NCBI RefSeq assembly: GCF_900113695.1
Contig: NZ_FOQH01000003.1
Location: 496,001 to 560,000, forward strand
Source of the DNA: Albimonas pacifica
Lineage (GTDB): Bacteria; Pseudomonadota; Alphaproteobacteria; Rhodobacterales; Rhodobacteraceae
DNA length: 64,000 bases
Reading direction: 5' to 3'
Shown here: piece by piece, positions 29,768 to 37,395 of the stretch
Layout: each line of letters starts with the position of its first letter
Numbering within the stretch: position 1 is the first letter of the stretch
Position numbers and translations under genes: made by a program
Notes under the pieces: generated by a model
What the model was told of the DNA's origin: nothing
The model's database searches: none
Seen by the model: only the letters and a program-made list of their open reading frames with translations

Positions 29768-30799
29768 ATGTCCATGCAGCGCATCGCCCTCGCCAGTCGC
29801 CCAAAGGGCTGGCCCACCGCCGACAACTTCCGGCTGGAGCAGGGCGAGATCCCCTCGCCCGGGCCCGGCCGGTTCGTCGCGCGCACCATCTGGCTGTCGC
29901 TCGATCCCTACATGCGCGGGCGGATGGACGACGGCCCCTCCTACGCCAAGCCGGTCGAGATCGGCGGCACCATGGAGGGGGGCACCGTCTCGGAGGTGGT
30001 CGAGTCGAACCACCCCGACTACAAGCCCGGCGACATCGTGGTGGGCCGGATGGGCTGGGCCACGCATGGCGTCTCGGATGGGGAGGGGATGCGCAAGGTC
30101 GATCCCTCGATCGCGCCGATCTCCACCGCGCTGGGCGTGCTGGGAATGCCGGGGCAGACCGCCTATGTCGGGCTGAACCGGATCCTGGAGGGCAAGAGCG
30201 GCGAGACGATCTGCGTCTCGGCGGCCTCGGGCGCGGTGGGCGCGGTCGTCACGCAGCTCGCCAAGATCAAGGGCATGACCGTGGTCGGCGTCGCCGGAGG
30301 GGCCGACAAGTGCGCCTATGTGGTCGAGGAGCTGGGCGCCGACGCCTGCATCGACCACCGCTCGGTCGAGGACGGCAAGCAGATGGCCGAGAAGATGGCG
30401 CAGGCCGCGCCCGGCGGCTTCGACTGCTATTTCGAGAACGTCGCCGGCAAGACCCTGCTGGGCGTGCTGCCCAACATGAAGCCGTTCGGGCGGATCGCGA
30501 TCTGCGGGATGATCTCGCTCTATTCCGGCAACACCATGGGCGACCAGAACCAGCTGCCCCTGCTGTGGCGCACGCTGCTGGTCAAGAAGCTGCGCGCGCA
30601 GGGCTTCATCGTCTCGGACCACATGGACCTGATGAAGCCGTTCCTGGCCGAGGTCGGGCCGCTGGTGAAGTCCGGCCGGGTGAAGTTCCGCGAGACGGTC
30701 ACCGACGGGCTCGAGAACGCCCCCGAGGCCTTCCTGGGCCTGCTGCGCGGCGAGAACTTCGGCAAGCAGCTGGTGCGCGTGGGCGCGGACCCGTCGTGA
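29768..30799 (+). CDS. NADP-dependent medium-chain oxidoreductase, CurA/leukotriene B4 dehydrogenase-like
   Basis: The 343-residue zinc-free MDR enzyme reduces alpha-beta double bonds of enones with NADPH. LSLDPYMRGRM (about 44-54) is the hallmark of the PTGR/CurA group, followed by the nucleotide-binding run VSAASGAVGAVVTQLAKIKG and DCYFENVAG. The ATG at 29768 follows AGGGAG. The histidine phosphatase gene begins 25 bases downstream, so the two probably form one transcript. The physiological substrate is unknown; detoxification of reactive carbonyls is a reasonable guess. Confidence 0.9.
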   Translation: MSMQRIALASRPKGWPTADNFRLEQGEIPSPGPGRFVARTIWLSLDPYMRGRMDDGPSYAKPVEIGGTMEGGTVSEVVESNHPDYKPGDIVVGRMGWATHGVSDGEGMRKVDPSIAPISTALGVLGMPGQTAYVGLNRILEGKSGETICVSAASGAVGAVVTQLAKIKGMTVVGVAGGADKCAYVVEELGADACIDHRSVEDGKQMAEKMAQAAPGGFDCYFENVAGKTLLGVLPNMKPFGRIAICGMISLYSGNTMGDQNQLPLLWRTLLVKKLRAQGFIVSDHMDLMKPFLAEVGPLVKSGRVKFRETVTDGLENAPEAFLGLLRGENFGKQLVRVGADPS

Positions 30800-30824
30800 G
30801 GCGGCCGCAGAGGGGGACGCGCGC

Positions 30825-31478
30825 ATGAGCCATGTCTGGCTGATCCGCCACGGGCAGGCCTCGTTCGGGGCGGCCGACTACGACAAGCTCTCGGACCACG
30901 GCGTCGCCCAGGCGCGCATGCTGGGAGAGTGGCTGGCCGCCCGCGACATCCGCCCGGCGCGGATGATGGTCGGCACGCTGAAGCGCCAGCGCGAGACCGC
31001 GGAGGCCCTCGCCGAGGGCCTCGGCGGCGCGCCGGAGCCGATCGTGCACTCGGGCTTCAACGAGAACGACGCCGACAGCCTGATCCGGGACTGGATCGCG
31101 AAGGGGAACCCGGCGCCGGACAAGGCCGAGCGCAAGACCTACTACCGGACCATGGTGCAGGCGCTGATGGCCTGGCACCGGGGCGAGATCGACGGCTCGC
31201 AGTCCTTCGTGGACTACGAGGAGAACGTCGCCGATGCGCTGCGGCAGGCGGCGGAGGGGACGGACCGGCCGGTGTTCTGCGTCTCGTCGGGCGGGACCAT
31301 CGGTCAGATGGTGCGCACGATCCTTGGCTCGCCGCCGGAGATGGCGGCGCGGCTGCAGATGCAGGTGAAGAACAGCTCCTATACCCGGCTCGCCGGGCGG
31401 GCGGAGCGGCTGAGCCTGCTGAGCTTCAACGAGACGCCGCATCTCGACGACCGGCCGGAGCTGATCACCTGGTCCTGA
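30825..31478 (+). CDS. Histidine phosphatase superfamily protein
   Basis: The 217-residue protein begins with the phosphoglycerate-mutase-type motif LIRHGQAS (6-13), whose His9 would carry the phosphate. A second arginine motif (GTLKRQRETAEAL, about 50-62), an acid in the middle region, and the second histidine position replaced by VSSGGTIG (Ser/Gly instead of the common HGG) follow. It is second in the operon with the NADP oxidoreductase. The substrate is unknown. The unusual VSSGG motif suggests altered activity. Confidence 0.82.
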   Translation: MSHVWLIRHGQASFGAADYDKLSDHGVAQARMLGEWLAARDIRPARMMVGTLKRQRETAEALAEGLGGAPEPIVHSGFNENDADSLIRDWIAKGNPAPDKAERKTYYRTMVQALMAWHRGEIDGSQSFVDYEENVADALRQAAEGTDRPVFCVSSGGTIGQMVRTILGSPPEMAARLQMQVKNSSYTRLAGRAERLSLLSFNETPHLDDRPELITWS

Positions 31479-31860
31479 GAGGGGATGGGTCTACAGGCGC
31501 CCTGCGGGCGGGCTTGGCAGGGGCGGCGCCTGCGAGGGGCTTCGGGAAGAGACGTCGGGGGCGGGAGCCTCCGGCGGGCTCCCGACTCACCCAAGAACAG
31601 GGCCCGCGCCTGTTCTCCGGATCCGTCTCTCGCTGAAGATGCCTGAGCGACTCGCCCGGAGCGGTCAAGGACAAGCCCCCTTCGGGGGTCGCTTCGCGAT
31701 CCTTGACCGCTCCGGGCGAGTCGCTCTTACGGCATCAGCGAGAGACGGCTCCGGAGAACAGGCGCTCACCGAGCGGGGCGTGGGGCGAGGGGCGCTTGCG
31801 GCCCGTGATGCGCTGGAAACGCGGGGGCGGGCGCGCCGGGGGAGGCGCGCCCGCGAGGCG
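31479..31860. other. Convergent gap holding repeat copy 2 and its left flank
   Basis: As in the gap with copy 1, a left flank (CAGGCGCCCTGCGGGCGGGC near 31497, GGGAGCCTCCGGCGGGCTCC near 31563, ACTCACCCAAGAACAGG) leads into the palindrome. Directly left of the element, AGAACAGG can pair with its first bases CCTGTTCT, making an alternative small hairpin. No gene is seen. Confidence 0.75.
31606..31765. repeat. Long palindromic element, copy 2
   Basis: The 160-base element has the same order of helices as copy 1: GCGCCTGTTCTCCGG outer stem, TCTCTCGCTGA/TCAGCGAGAGA, ATGCC/GGCAT, GAGCGACTCG/CGAGTCGCTC, then CCCGGAGCGG/CCGCTCCGGG where copy 1 has a different but also paired sequence, TCAAGGA/TCCTTGA, and tip hairpins CCCCC-TTC-GGGGG and TCGC-TTC-GCGA. 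It lies in the same orientation, between convergent genes. Confidence 0.93.
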
Positions 31861-33318
31861 TCAGGCGGCGGGCGGGGCCCGGCGGGTCCAGGGGGCCTCG
31901 GCCTCGAAGGCGGCGGCGGCGCGCAGGACCTCGAGGTCGCCGCGCGGGGCGCCCATCAGCTGCAGGCCCATGGGCAGCCCGGCGCCGGGGCCGCCGGCGG
32001 GGCCGAAGCCCGCCGGGACGCAGACCGCGGGGCGCCCGCCCAGCGAGGTGGGCAGCACGCACTCCATCCAGCGGTGGTAGGTGTCCATCTTCACGCCCGC
32101 GATCTCCTGCGGCCAGCGGTCCTCGACCGGGAAGGGCCAGACCTGGGCGGAGGGCATGGCCAGCAGGTCCACGCTCTCGAAGACATGCAGGAGCTTGCGG
32201 TGCCAGCGGGCGCGCTGGACGCTGGCGCGGTGGATGTCCATCGCCGAGAGGGCGAGGCCGTTCTCGATCTCCCAGATCGCTTCGGGCTTCAGGAGCTTGC
32301 GGCGTTCCGGGTTCTCGTATTCCACGGCCGAGCGGGCGGCGACGCCCCAGTGGCGCAGCGTCGTCCAGCTGTCCCACATCTCCTCGCGCGAGTGGTCGGG
32401 GACCAGCGGGACGACCTCGGCGCCGAGGGCCTCGAAGACCTTGAGGGCGGCCTCGCAGGTCTCGAGGATGCCGGGCTCCATCGGCCAGCCGCCGTTCCAG
32501 TCGCCGATCCAGCCGATGCGCAGGCCCTTCGCCCAGGGGCGCGGGTCGTCGGTGGTCAGGCCGGGCGTGAAGACGTCGCGCTTGCCGTGGGAGAGGGGCG
32601 CCTCGGGCTGGTAGCCGGCCTGGACGTCGAGGAGCAGCGCCATGTCGGCGACCGAGCGGCCCATCGGCCCCTCGGTCGAGAGCTGGTGGGCGTAGAGGTC
32701 GAAGCTCGAGTCGTTCGCCACCCGCCCCCAGGACGGGCGGAAGCCGAAGACGTTGTTCCAGCCCGCCGGGTTGCGCAGCGAGCCCATCTGGTCGGAGCCG
32801 TCGGCGATCGGCAGCATCCGCATCGCCAGCGCCACCGCCGCGCCGCCCGACGAGCCGCCGGCGGAGCGCGAGCGGTCCCAGGGGTTCTTCGTGGCCCCGA
32901 AGATCGGGTTCATGGTGTGCGAGCCGAGGCCGAACTCGGGCGTGTTGGTCTTGCCCACGATCAGCGCGCCGGCGGCGCGGATGCGCGCCACCATCGGGCT
33001 GTCGGCATTGGGCACCAGGTCCGCGTAGAGGGGCGAGCCCATCGTGGTCAGCAGCCCCTTCGTCGCCGTCAGGTCCTTGATCGCGATCGGCAGGCCGTGG
33101 AGCGGGCCCAGCGGCTCGCCGGCCGCGCGGGCTTCGTCGGCGGCGCGGGCCTCGGCGAGGCAGTCGTCGGGGTCGCGCTGGGAGACGATGGCGGTCACGC
33201 CGTCGTTCACCGCGGCGATGCGGTCGAGATGGGCGCGCATCACCTCCTCGGCCGAGACCTGGCCTGCGCGGATCAGGGGGGCGAGCGCGGCGCCGCCGGC
33301 TTCGAGAATGTCGGTCAT
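31861..33318 (-). CDS. Amidase (amidase-signature family)
   Basis: The 485-residue enzyme hydrolyses amide bonds by a Ser-cisSer-Lys triad: Lys81 (IAIKDLTATKG), Ser156 (AGGSSGGAA) and nucleophile Ser180 (DQMGSLRNPAG), with the normal 24-residue Ser-Ser spacing. The start at 33318 follows AGGA; a GTG 18 bases upstream is possible. It resembles general amidase/6-aminohexanoate-cyclic-dimer hydrolase-like enzymes rather than GatA, since no gatB or gatC is nearby. The substrate is unknown. A second amidase gene sits at 50835-52271. Confidence 0.92.
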   Translation of the reverse strand: MTDILEAGGAALAPLIRAGQVSAEEVMRAHLDRIAAVNDGVTAIVSQRDPDDCLAEARAADEARAAGEPLGPLHGLPIAIKDLTATKGLLTTMGSPLYADLVPNADSPMVARIRAAGALIVGKTNTPEFGLGSHTMNPIFGATKNPWDRSRSAGGSSGGAAVALAMRMLPIADGSDQMGSLRNPAGWNNVFGFRPSWGRVANDSSFDLYAHQLSTEGPMGRSVADMALLLDVQAGYQPEAPLSHGKRDVFTPGLTTDDPRPWAKGLRIGWIGDWNGGWPMEPGILETCEAALKVFEALGAEVVPLVPDHSREEMWDSWTTLRHWGVAARSAVEYENPERRKLLKPEAIWEIENGLALSAMDIHRASVQRARWHRKLLHVFESVDLLAMPSAQVWPFPVEDRWPQEIAGVKMDTYHRWMECVLPTSLGGRPAVCVPAGFGPAGGPGAGLPMGLQLMGAPRGDLEVLRAAAAFEAEAPWTRRAPPAA

Positions 33319-33349
33319 GGGGGTCCTGCTGGTCACGCGGGGCCGGGGC

Positions 33350-33601
33350 TCAGGCCCGGCGGACGAGGTTGATGATCGCCAGCAGCGCCACCGCGCCGGC
33401 GGTGGCGGTGGCGAGCCGGCCGAAGAAGTCGTCGCCCAGGTCGAGGCCGAGCACGCCGAAGAGGTAGGCGCCCAGATAGGCCCCCACGATGCCCACCGCC
33501 AGGTTGGTCAGCAGGCCGTGGTTGCGCTTCATCACCTTCTCCGCGATCCAGCCGGCGGCGATGCCGACGATCAGGAAGGCGAACCAGCCGATCTCTCCCA
33601 T
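33350..33601 (-). CDS. GlsB/YeaQ/YmgE family small membrane protein
   Basis: The 83-residue protein has three hydrophobic helices (WFAFLIVGIAAGWIA, LAVGIVGAYLGAYLFGVLG, ATAGAVALLAIINLV) and the glycine-rich pattern of the transglycosylase-associated family. Its function is unclear; relatives are induced by stress. The start at 33601 follows AGGAGA. It is 31 bases upstream of the amidase gene on the same strand and may be co-transcribed with it. Confidence 0.85.
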   Translation of the reverse strand: MGEIGWFAFLIVGIAAGWIAEKVMKRNHGLLTNLAVGIVGAYLGAYLFGVLGLDLGDDFFGRLATATAGAVALLAIINLVRRA

Positions 33602-33849
33602 CAGGGTCTCCTGCGCTGCGGCCGCCTCGCGGAGGGGCGGGCGGCGGCGGGGGGCGGGGCCGGTCCGCGCGGGCCCGGGGGAGGGCCGCGGCGCGGGGGC
33701 GGCCCGCGGAGCCCCGACCATCCGTTCCGCCGCGCCCGGGGTCAAGCGCGCCCGGGCGCGGAGCGGGACAGGACGGGCGCGGCGCGGGCGGCGGAGCCGC
33801 AGGACGTCGCGCCCGGGAACGGACCGTCGGGGGCTCATGTTGCGTTAAC

Positions 33850-33943
33850 CTTTTTGGGCGAGTGTGGGTCCTGCAGGCGCGACATGGGCTGCGCCTGCAC
33901 TCCTCCCTGTCGAACTGGCCGCGCCTTCGGGCGCGGCTTTTTT
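33850..33943 (+). ncRNA. Candidate small RNA with anti-Shine-Dalgarno segment
   Basis: After an AT-rich patch (TTAACCTTTTT at 33845-33855) the sequence forms a hairpin GCAGGCGC-N10-GCGCCTGC (33873-33898), then a single-stranded stretch with CTCCTCCCTGTCG, then the terminator GCCGCGCC-TTCG-GGCGCGGC-TTTTTT (33918-33943). CCTCCC complements ribosome-binding sites and recalls the CCUCCUCCC motif of the CcsR/CUCKOO small RNAs of Rhodobacter and relatives. The 5' end is a guess, set just past the AT-rich patch. Confidence 0.5.
33918..33943 (+). terminator. Strong rho-independent terminator with no upstream protein gene
   Basis: GCCGCGCC and GGCGCGGC enclose a TTCG tetraloop and are followed by six T. 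It is the best terminator in the window, yet no plus-strand protein gene precedes it, which is the main argument for a small RNA here. Confidence 0.88.
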
Positions 33944-34294
33944 CTCGCCGCGGCCTCGCGGGCGCGCGGCGGCGTTCCGGCCGATGCGTCGCCGGGCGCA
34001 GGAAGGGCTTGCAACCTCAGGGTGCATGTCGGAGGGTGATCCGCATCGCCGGTGGAGAGACATCTCGTTTCGAAGAAAACGCTGGCGTCGGAGGGGGGAA
34101 TCGCTCTACTAGTAGGTGAACGACAGGTGAATTCGTGTCGCGCTGTTGCGCATGCGGATCTCCGGTCGGGGCGCCTGAAAGGCGACGGGCGGGGCTGCGG
34201 ACGAGGATCCGCCGCGCCGCGCCTCGCGCAGGGATGCCGCGCGTTCAGGTCTCCGCCGTGGCGGCAAGACGGCGAAGCGCTGAACAGCGGCACA

Positions 34295-34327
34295 GGTCCC
34301 GCGAGCCATGGGGAGGCTCGCGGGACC
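34295..34327. other. Thirteen-base-pair hairpin in a gene-free region
   Basis: GGTCCCGCGAGCC pairs perfectly with GGCTCGCGGGACC around the loop ATGGGGA. No T-run follows on either strand. Confidence 0.6.
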
Positions 34328-34381
34328 GTCATCGCCCGACCCGGTCGGACCCTCGCGGAAACCCCGCGGACCCCGCCGAAC

Positions 34382-34418
34382 GCAGGACGGCCGCGCTCTG
34401 GGGGCGCGGCCGTCCTGC
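34382..34418. other. Fifteen-base-pair hairpin in a gene-free region
   Basis: GCAGGACGGCCGCGC pairs perfectly with GCGCGGCCGTCCTGC around TCTGGGG. It is followed on the plus strand by the 16-base repeat GCTTTCGGCTTCGGGC, present twice (34417-34432 and 34438-34453). It could end a plus-strand RNA. Confidence 0.55.
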
Positions 34419-34480
34419 TTTCGGCTTCGGGCGTTCCGCTTTCGGCTTCGGGCCGTCCGGGCCGTCCGCGCCGGCCCCGG

Positions 34481-34498
34481 CGGGGCCCGCAGGCCCCG
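34481..34498 (-). terminator. Hairpin after gpt
   Basis: CGGGGCC-CGCA-GGCCCCG forms a compact GC-only hairpin 14 bases past the gpt stop codon; there is no T tail. Confidence 0.4.
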
Positions 34499-34511
34499 GG
34501 GCGGCGCGCGC

Positions 34512-35024
34512 TCAGTCGCCGCGGTAGGGGGCGACGTACTGCAGGGCCATGTCCCAGGGGAAGAAGATCCAGGTGTCCTGGGAGACCTCGGTGATGAAGG
34601 TGTCCACCATCGGCCGGCCCTTGGGTTTGGCGTAGACGGTGGCGAAATGCGCCTTGGGGTAGAGGCGGCGGACCAGCTCCAGCGTCTTGCCGCTGTCGAC
34701 CAGGTCGTCGACCACGAGGATGCCCGCGCCGTCGCCCATCAGCTCGGCGTCGGGCGCCTTGAGCACCTTGGCGTCCATCTGGGCCTGGTGGTTGTAGGAT
34801 TTCACCGAGATCGTGTCGACGATGCGGATGTCGAGCTCGCGCGCCAGGATCATCGCCGGCGCCATGCCGCCGCGGGTGATCGCGACCACCGCCTTCCAGG
34901 CGCCGCCCTCGCCGGGCCCGCGCTTGTCCAGCCGCCAGGCCAGCGCCCGGCTGTCGCGGTGGATCTGGTCCCAGCTGACGTGGAAGCCCTTCTCGTGGGG
35001 GAGGCGGCTGTCGGTTGGGCTCAT
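34512..35024 (-). CDS. gpt: Xanthine-guanine phosphoribosyltransferase
   Basis: The 170-residue salvage enzyme makes XMP and GMP from xanthine or guanine and PRPP. The PRPP loop [13 protein letters not shown] (102-114) and the aromatic C-terminal segment [16 protein letters not shown] (152-167) match Gpt. The start at 35024 follows AGGAG and gives [20 protein letters not shown]. Some relatives are named for hypoxanthine or xanthine alone, so substrate range is inferred. It lies alone on the minus strand. Confidence 0.9.
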   Translation of the reverse strand: MSPTDSRLPHEKGFHVSWDQIHRDSRALAWRLDKRGPGEGGAWKAVVAITRGGMAPAMILARELDIRIVDTISVKSYNHQAQMDAKVLKAPDAELMGDGAGILVVDDLVDSGKTLELVRRLYPKAHFATVYAKPKGRPMVDTFITEVSQDTWIFFPWDMALQYVAPYRGD

Positions 35025-35351
35025 GCTCGGGTCTCCTGGCGAGGGGCGCTGCGCCCGTCCCCTAGCGTCGCGCGCGGCGTCCGGCAAGACGTCCGCGTCA
35101 GCGACGCGGCCGCAGGACGGGCGCCGCGAGGGGGGGCGCCGCGTCGAGGCCGCGCCTGCGGCCGGCGCTGCGCCCGCGGCGCGGGCCCCGCGGCGCGCCC
35201 CCGGCGACGGCCGCCCCGGGCGCGCCGCAGGGATGCGCCGCGGGCGGGACGCCGGCGGCGGGCGGGCGCGGGACGCGGCGCCTCGGCCCTGAGACGCAAA
35301 GCGCCGGTCCCTGGGGGGACCGGCGCTTTGCTGCGTCGACGGCGGGCGCGG
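35025..35351. other. GC-rich gap between gpt and fabI
   Basis: Apart from the fabI terminator (35296-35331) this stretch is a low-complexity G/C sequence with no gene or regulatory signal that I can support. Confidence 0.5.
35296..35331 (-). terminator. Terminator of fabI
   Basis: GCAAAGCGCCGGTCC pairs perfectly with GGACCGGCGCTTTGC (15 base pairs, six-base loop). The A/T-rich foot of the stem makes it plausible on both strands. Confidence 0.8.
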
Positions 35352-36173
35352 TCAGTCGGCCTTGCCCTTCACCGCCACGTCGATGTCCGGCGCGTCCTCG
35401 GCCTTCATGCCGACCACGTGGTAGCCGGCGTCGACGTGGTGGGTCTCTCCCGTCACGCCCGAACCGAGGTCCGACAGCAGGTAGAGGCCCGACTTGCCCA
35501 CGTCCTCGATGGTCACGTTTCGGCGGAGCGGCGAGTTCAGCTCGTTCCACTTCAGGATGTAGCGGAAGTCGCCGATGCCCGAGGCGGCCAGCGTCTTGAT
35601 CGGGCCCGCGGAGATCGCGTTCACCCGGATGTTCTTCGGCCCGAGGTCCATCGCCATGTAGCGCACCGAGGCCTCCAGCGCCGCCTTGGCCACGCCCATC
35701 ACGTTGTAATGGGGCATGACGCGCTCGGCGCCGTAGTAGGTCAGCGTCAGCATCGAGCCGCCGTCGGTCATCAGCTTCTCCGCCCGCTGCGCGACGGCGG
35801 TGAAGGAGTAGACCGAGACGTCCATGGTCAGCTTGAAGTTCTCGGGGCTGGTGTCGACGTAGCGCCCGCGCAGCTCCGACTTGTCGGAGAAGCCGATGGC
35901 GTGGACCAGGAAGTCGAGCTTGCCCCAGGTCTTCTCGACCTCGGCGAAGGCCGCGTCGATGGAGGCCGCGTCGGAGACGTCGCAGGGCATCGTCAGCGTG
36001 GAGCCGACGGAGGCGGCCAGCGGCTCGACCCGCTTCTTCAGGGCGTCGCCCTGGTAGGTGAAGGCGAGCTCGGCGCCTGCGTCGGCGCAGGCCTTGGAGA
36101 TCCCCCAGGCGAGCGACTTGTCGTTCGCGACGCCCATGATCAGGCCGCGTTTGCCCTGCATCAGACCGCCCAT
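35352..36173 (-). CDS. fabI: Enoyl-ACP reductase (NADH) FabI
   Basis: FabI performs the last reduction of each fatty acid elongation cycle. The 273-residue protein shows GLIMGVANDKSLAWGIS (10-26) for cofactor binding and the FabI active site Tyr146, Tyr156 and Lys163 (YYGAERVMPHYNVMGVAK). The site is the target of triclosan in this family. It is a single gene on the minus strand; pdxH lies nearby, as in related bacteria. Confidence 0.97.
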   Translation of the reverse strand: MGGLMQGKRGLIMGVANDKSLAWGISKACADAGAELAFTYQGDALKKRVEPLAASVGSTLTMPCDVSDAASIDAAFAEVEKTWGKLDFLVHAIGFSDKSELRGRYVDTSPENFKLTMDVSVYSFTAVAQRAEKLMTDGGSMLTLTYYGAERVMPHYNVMGVAKAALEASVRYMAMDLGPKNIRVNAISAGPIKTLAASGIGDFRYILKWNELNSPLRRNVTIEDVGKSGLYLLSDLGSGVTGETHHVDAGYHVVGMKAEDAPDIDVAVKGKAD

Positions 36174-36423
36174 GCCCCGCTCCTCCGGCTTCCTTCGTGG
36201 CGGCAGGCTCTATGCGATATTCCCCGCCCCATCAAGGCGCGCTGCGTTTCAGAGTGTTACGCCCCTGCATCGCGAGCGCGAACCGATGCGCCCGCGCGAC
36301 GCATCCACCGGCGCGCCGCCCGGCCGCGGGAGGGCGCGCGCGGGCGACGGCGCCGGGGGCGGTGGCGCGGGACGCGGGGGCTGGATAGGGTCGGCGCGCA
36401 GATCGTGATCGAGGATGTTTCCC

Positions 36424-37395
36424 ATGGCCCTGTTCGACCTCGCCCAGCTCGAAGCCGCGGCGGAGCTGGTGCACGCCGTGATGCCGCCGACGCCCCAGTA
36501 CGCCTGGCCGCTGCTGAGCGCGCGCGCGGGCGCGGAGGTCTGGCTGAAGCACGAGAACCACACGCCCGCGGGCGCCTTCAAGCTGCGCGGCGGGCTGGTC
36601 TACCTGGACGATCTCGCGCGGCGCGGGGGCGCGCCGGGGATCGCCACCGCCACGCGGGGCAACCACGGCCAGTCGATCCCCTTCGCCGCGCGCCGACACG
36701 GGATTCCGGTGAAGGTCTGGGTGCCGCATGGCAACTCGGTCGAGAAGAACGCCGCCATGCGCGCCTGGGGCGCCGAGGTGATCGAGCACGGCCACGACTT
36801 CGAGGCCGCCCGCCTCGAGGCGATGCGCGTCGCCGCCGAGGAGAACCTGCACGCCATCGGCCCCTTCCACCCGCTGCTGGTGCGCGGCGTCGCCACCTAT
36901 GCGCTGGAGCTGATGCGCGCGGTCCCCGACCTCGCGACGATCTACGTCCCCATCGGCATGGGCTCGGGCTGCTGCGGCCTGATCGAGGCGCGCGACCGGC
37001 TGGGCCTTGCGACCGAGATCGTCGGCGTGGTGGCCGAGACCGCCCCCGCCTATGCGCTGAGCTTCGCGGCGGGGAAGGTGGTGGGCACCGAGACCGCCGC
37101 GACCTTCGCCGACGGGGTCGCCTGCCGCGCGCCCGCGCCCGAGGCGCTGGAGATCCTGCTGCGCGGCGCCGCCCGGGTGATCACGGTCACCGAGGACCAG
37201 GTGGCCGAAGCGATGCGCGCCCTGCACGCCGACACCCACAACCTCGCCGAAAGCGCGGGCGCGGTGGCGACGGCGGGGCTGCTGTCGGAGCGCGGGCGGA
37301 TCGCGGGGCGCAAGGTGGCCGCGATCCTCTCGGGCGGGAACGTCGATGCGGAGCAGTACCGGGAGGTGATGTCGGGGCGCACGCCCCGGGTCTGA
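36424..37395 (+). CDS. PLP-dependent threonine dehydratase-like enzyme
   Basis: The 323-residue fold-type-II PLP enzyme binds cofactor through Lys53 (HTPAGAFKLRGG) and has ATRGNHGQSIPFAARRHG, the substrate-binding loop, plus a PLP phosphate-binding SGG near the C-terminus (AAILSGGNVD). It lacks the ACT regulatory domain of biosynthetic threonine deaminase, so a catabolic threonine/serine dehydratase or a serine racemase-like or hydroxyaspartate-lyase role is possible. The phosphate loop GMGSGCCGLIEA differs from the usual GGGGL. The start at 36424 is preferred to 36415 because GAGG lies eight to nine bases before it. Confidence 0.85.
   Translation: MALFDLAQLEAAAELVHAVMPPTPQYAWPLLSARAGAEVWLKHENHTPAGAFKLRGGLVYLDDLARRGGAPGIATATRGNHGQSIPFAARRHGIPVKVWVPHGNSVEKNAAMRAWGAEVIEHGHDFEAARLEAMRVAAEENLHAIGPFHPLLVRGVATYALELMRAVPDLATIYVPIGMGSGCCGLIEARDRLGLATEIVGVVAETAPAYALSFAAGKVVGTETAATFADGVACRAPAPEALEILLRGAARVITVTEDQVAEAMRALHADTHNLAESAGAVATAGLLSERGRIAGRKVAAILSGGNVDAEQYREVMSGRTPRV

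Larger units (their letters stand above)
33602..34511. other. Long region without protein genes; candidate small RNA and hairpins
   Basis: About 900 bases separate two minus-strand genes. The right-hand 670 bases are unusual: an RNA-like unit ending in a clear terminator at 33918-33943, the 10-base palindrome CTACTAGTAG near 34106, and three further stem-loops from 34295 to 34498. Reading frames here lack ribosome-binding sites and family character. I looked for 6S, SRP, RNase P and tmRNA motifs and did not find them. Confidence 0.6.

Noticed and set aside
34082-34300. 6S, SRP, RNase P or tmRNA in the gene-free region
   Set aside because: None of their hallmark motifs (for example GGAAGGAAGCA of SRP RNA) is present.
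34109-34309. A 66-codon minus-strand frame in the gene-free region
   Set aside because: No ribosome-binding site, Arg/Ala-rich translation, and it runs across the stem-loops; coding is unsupported.
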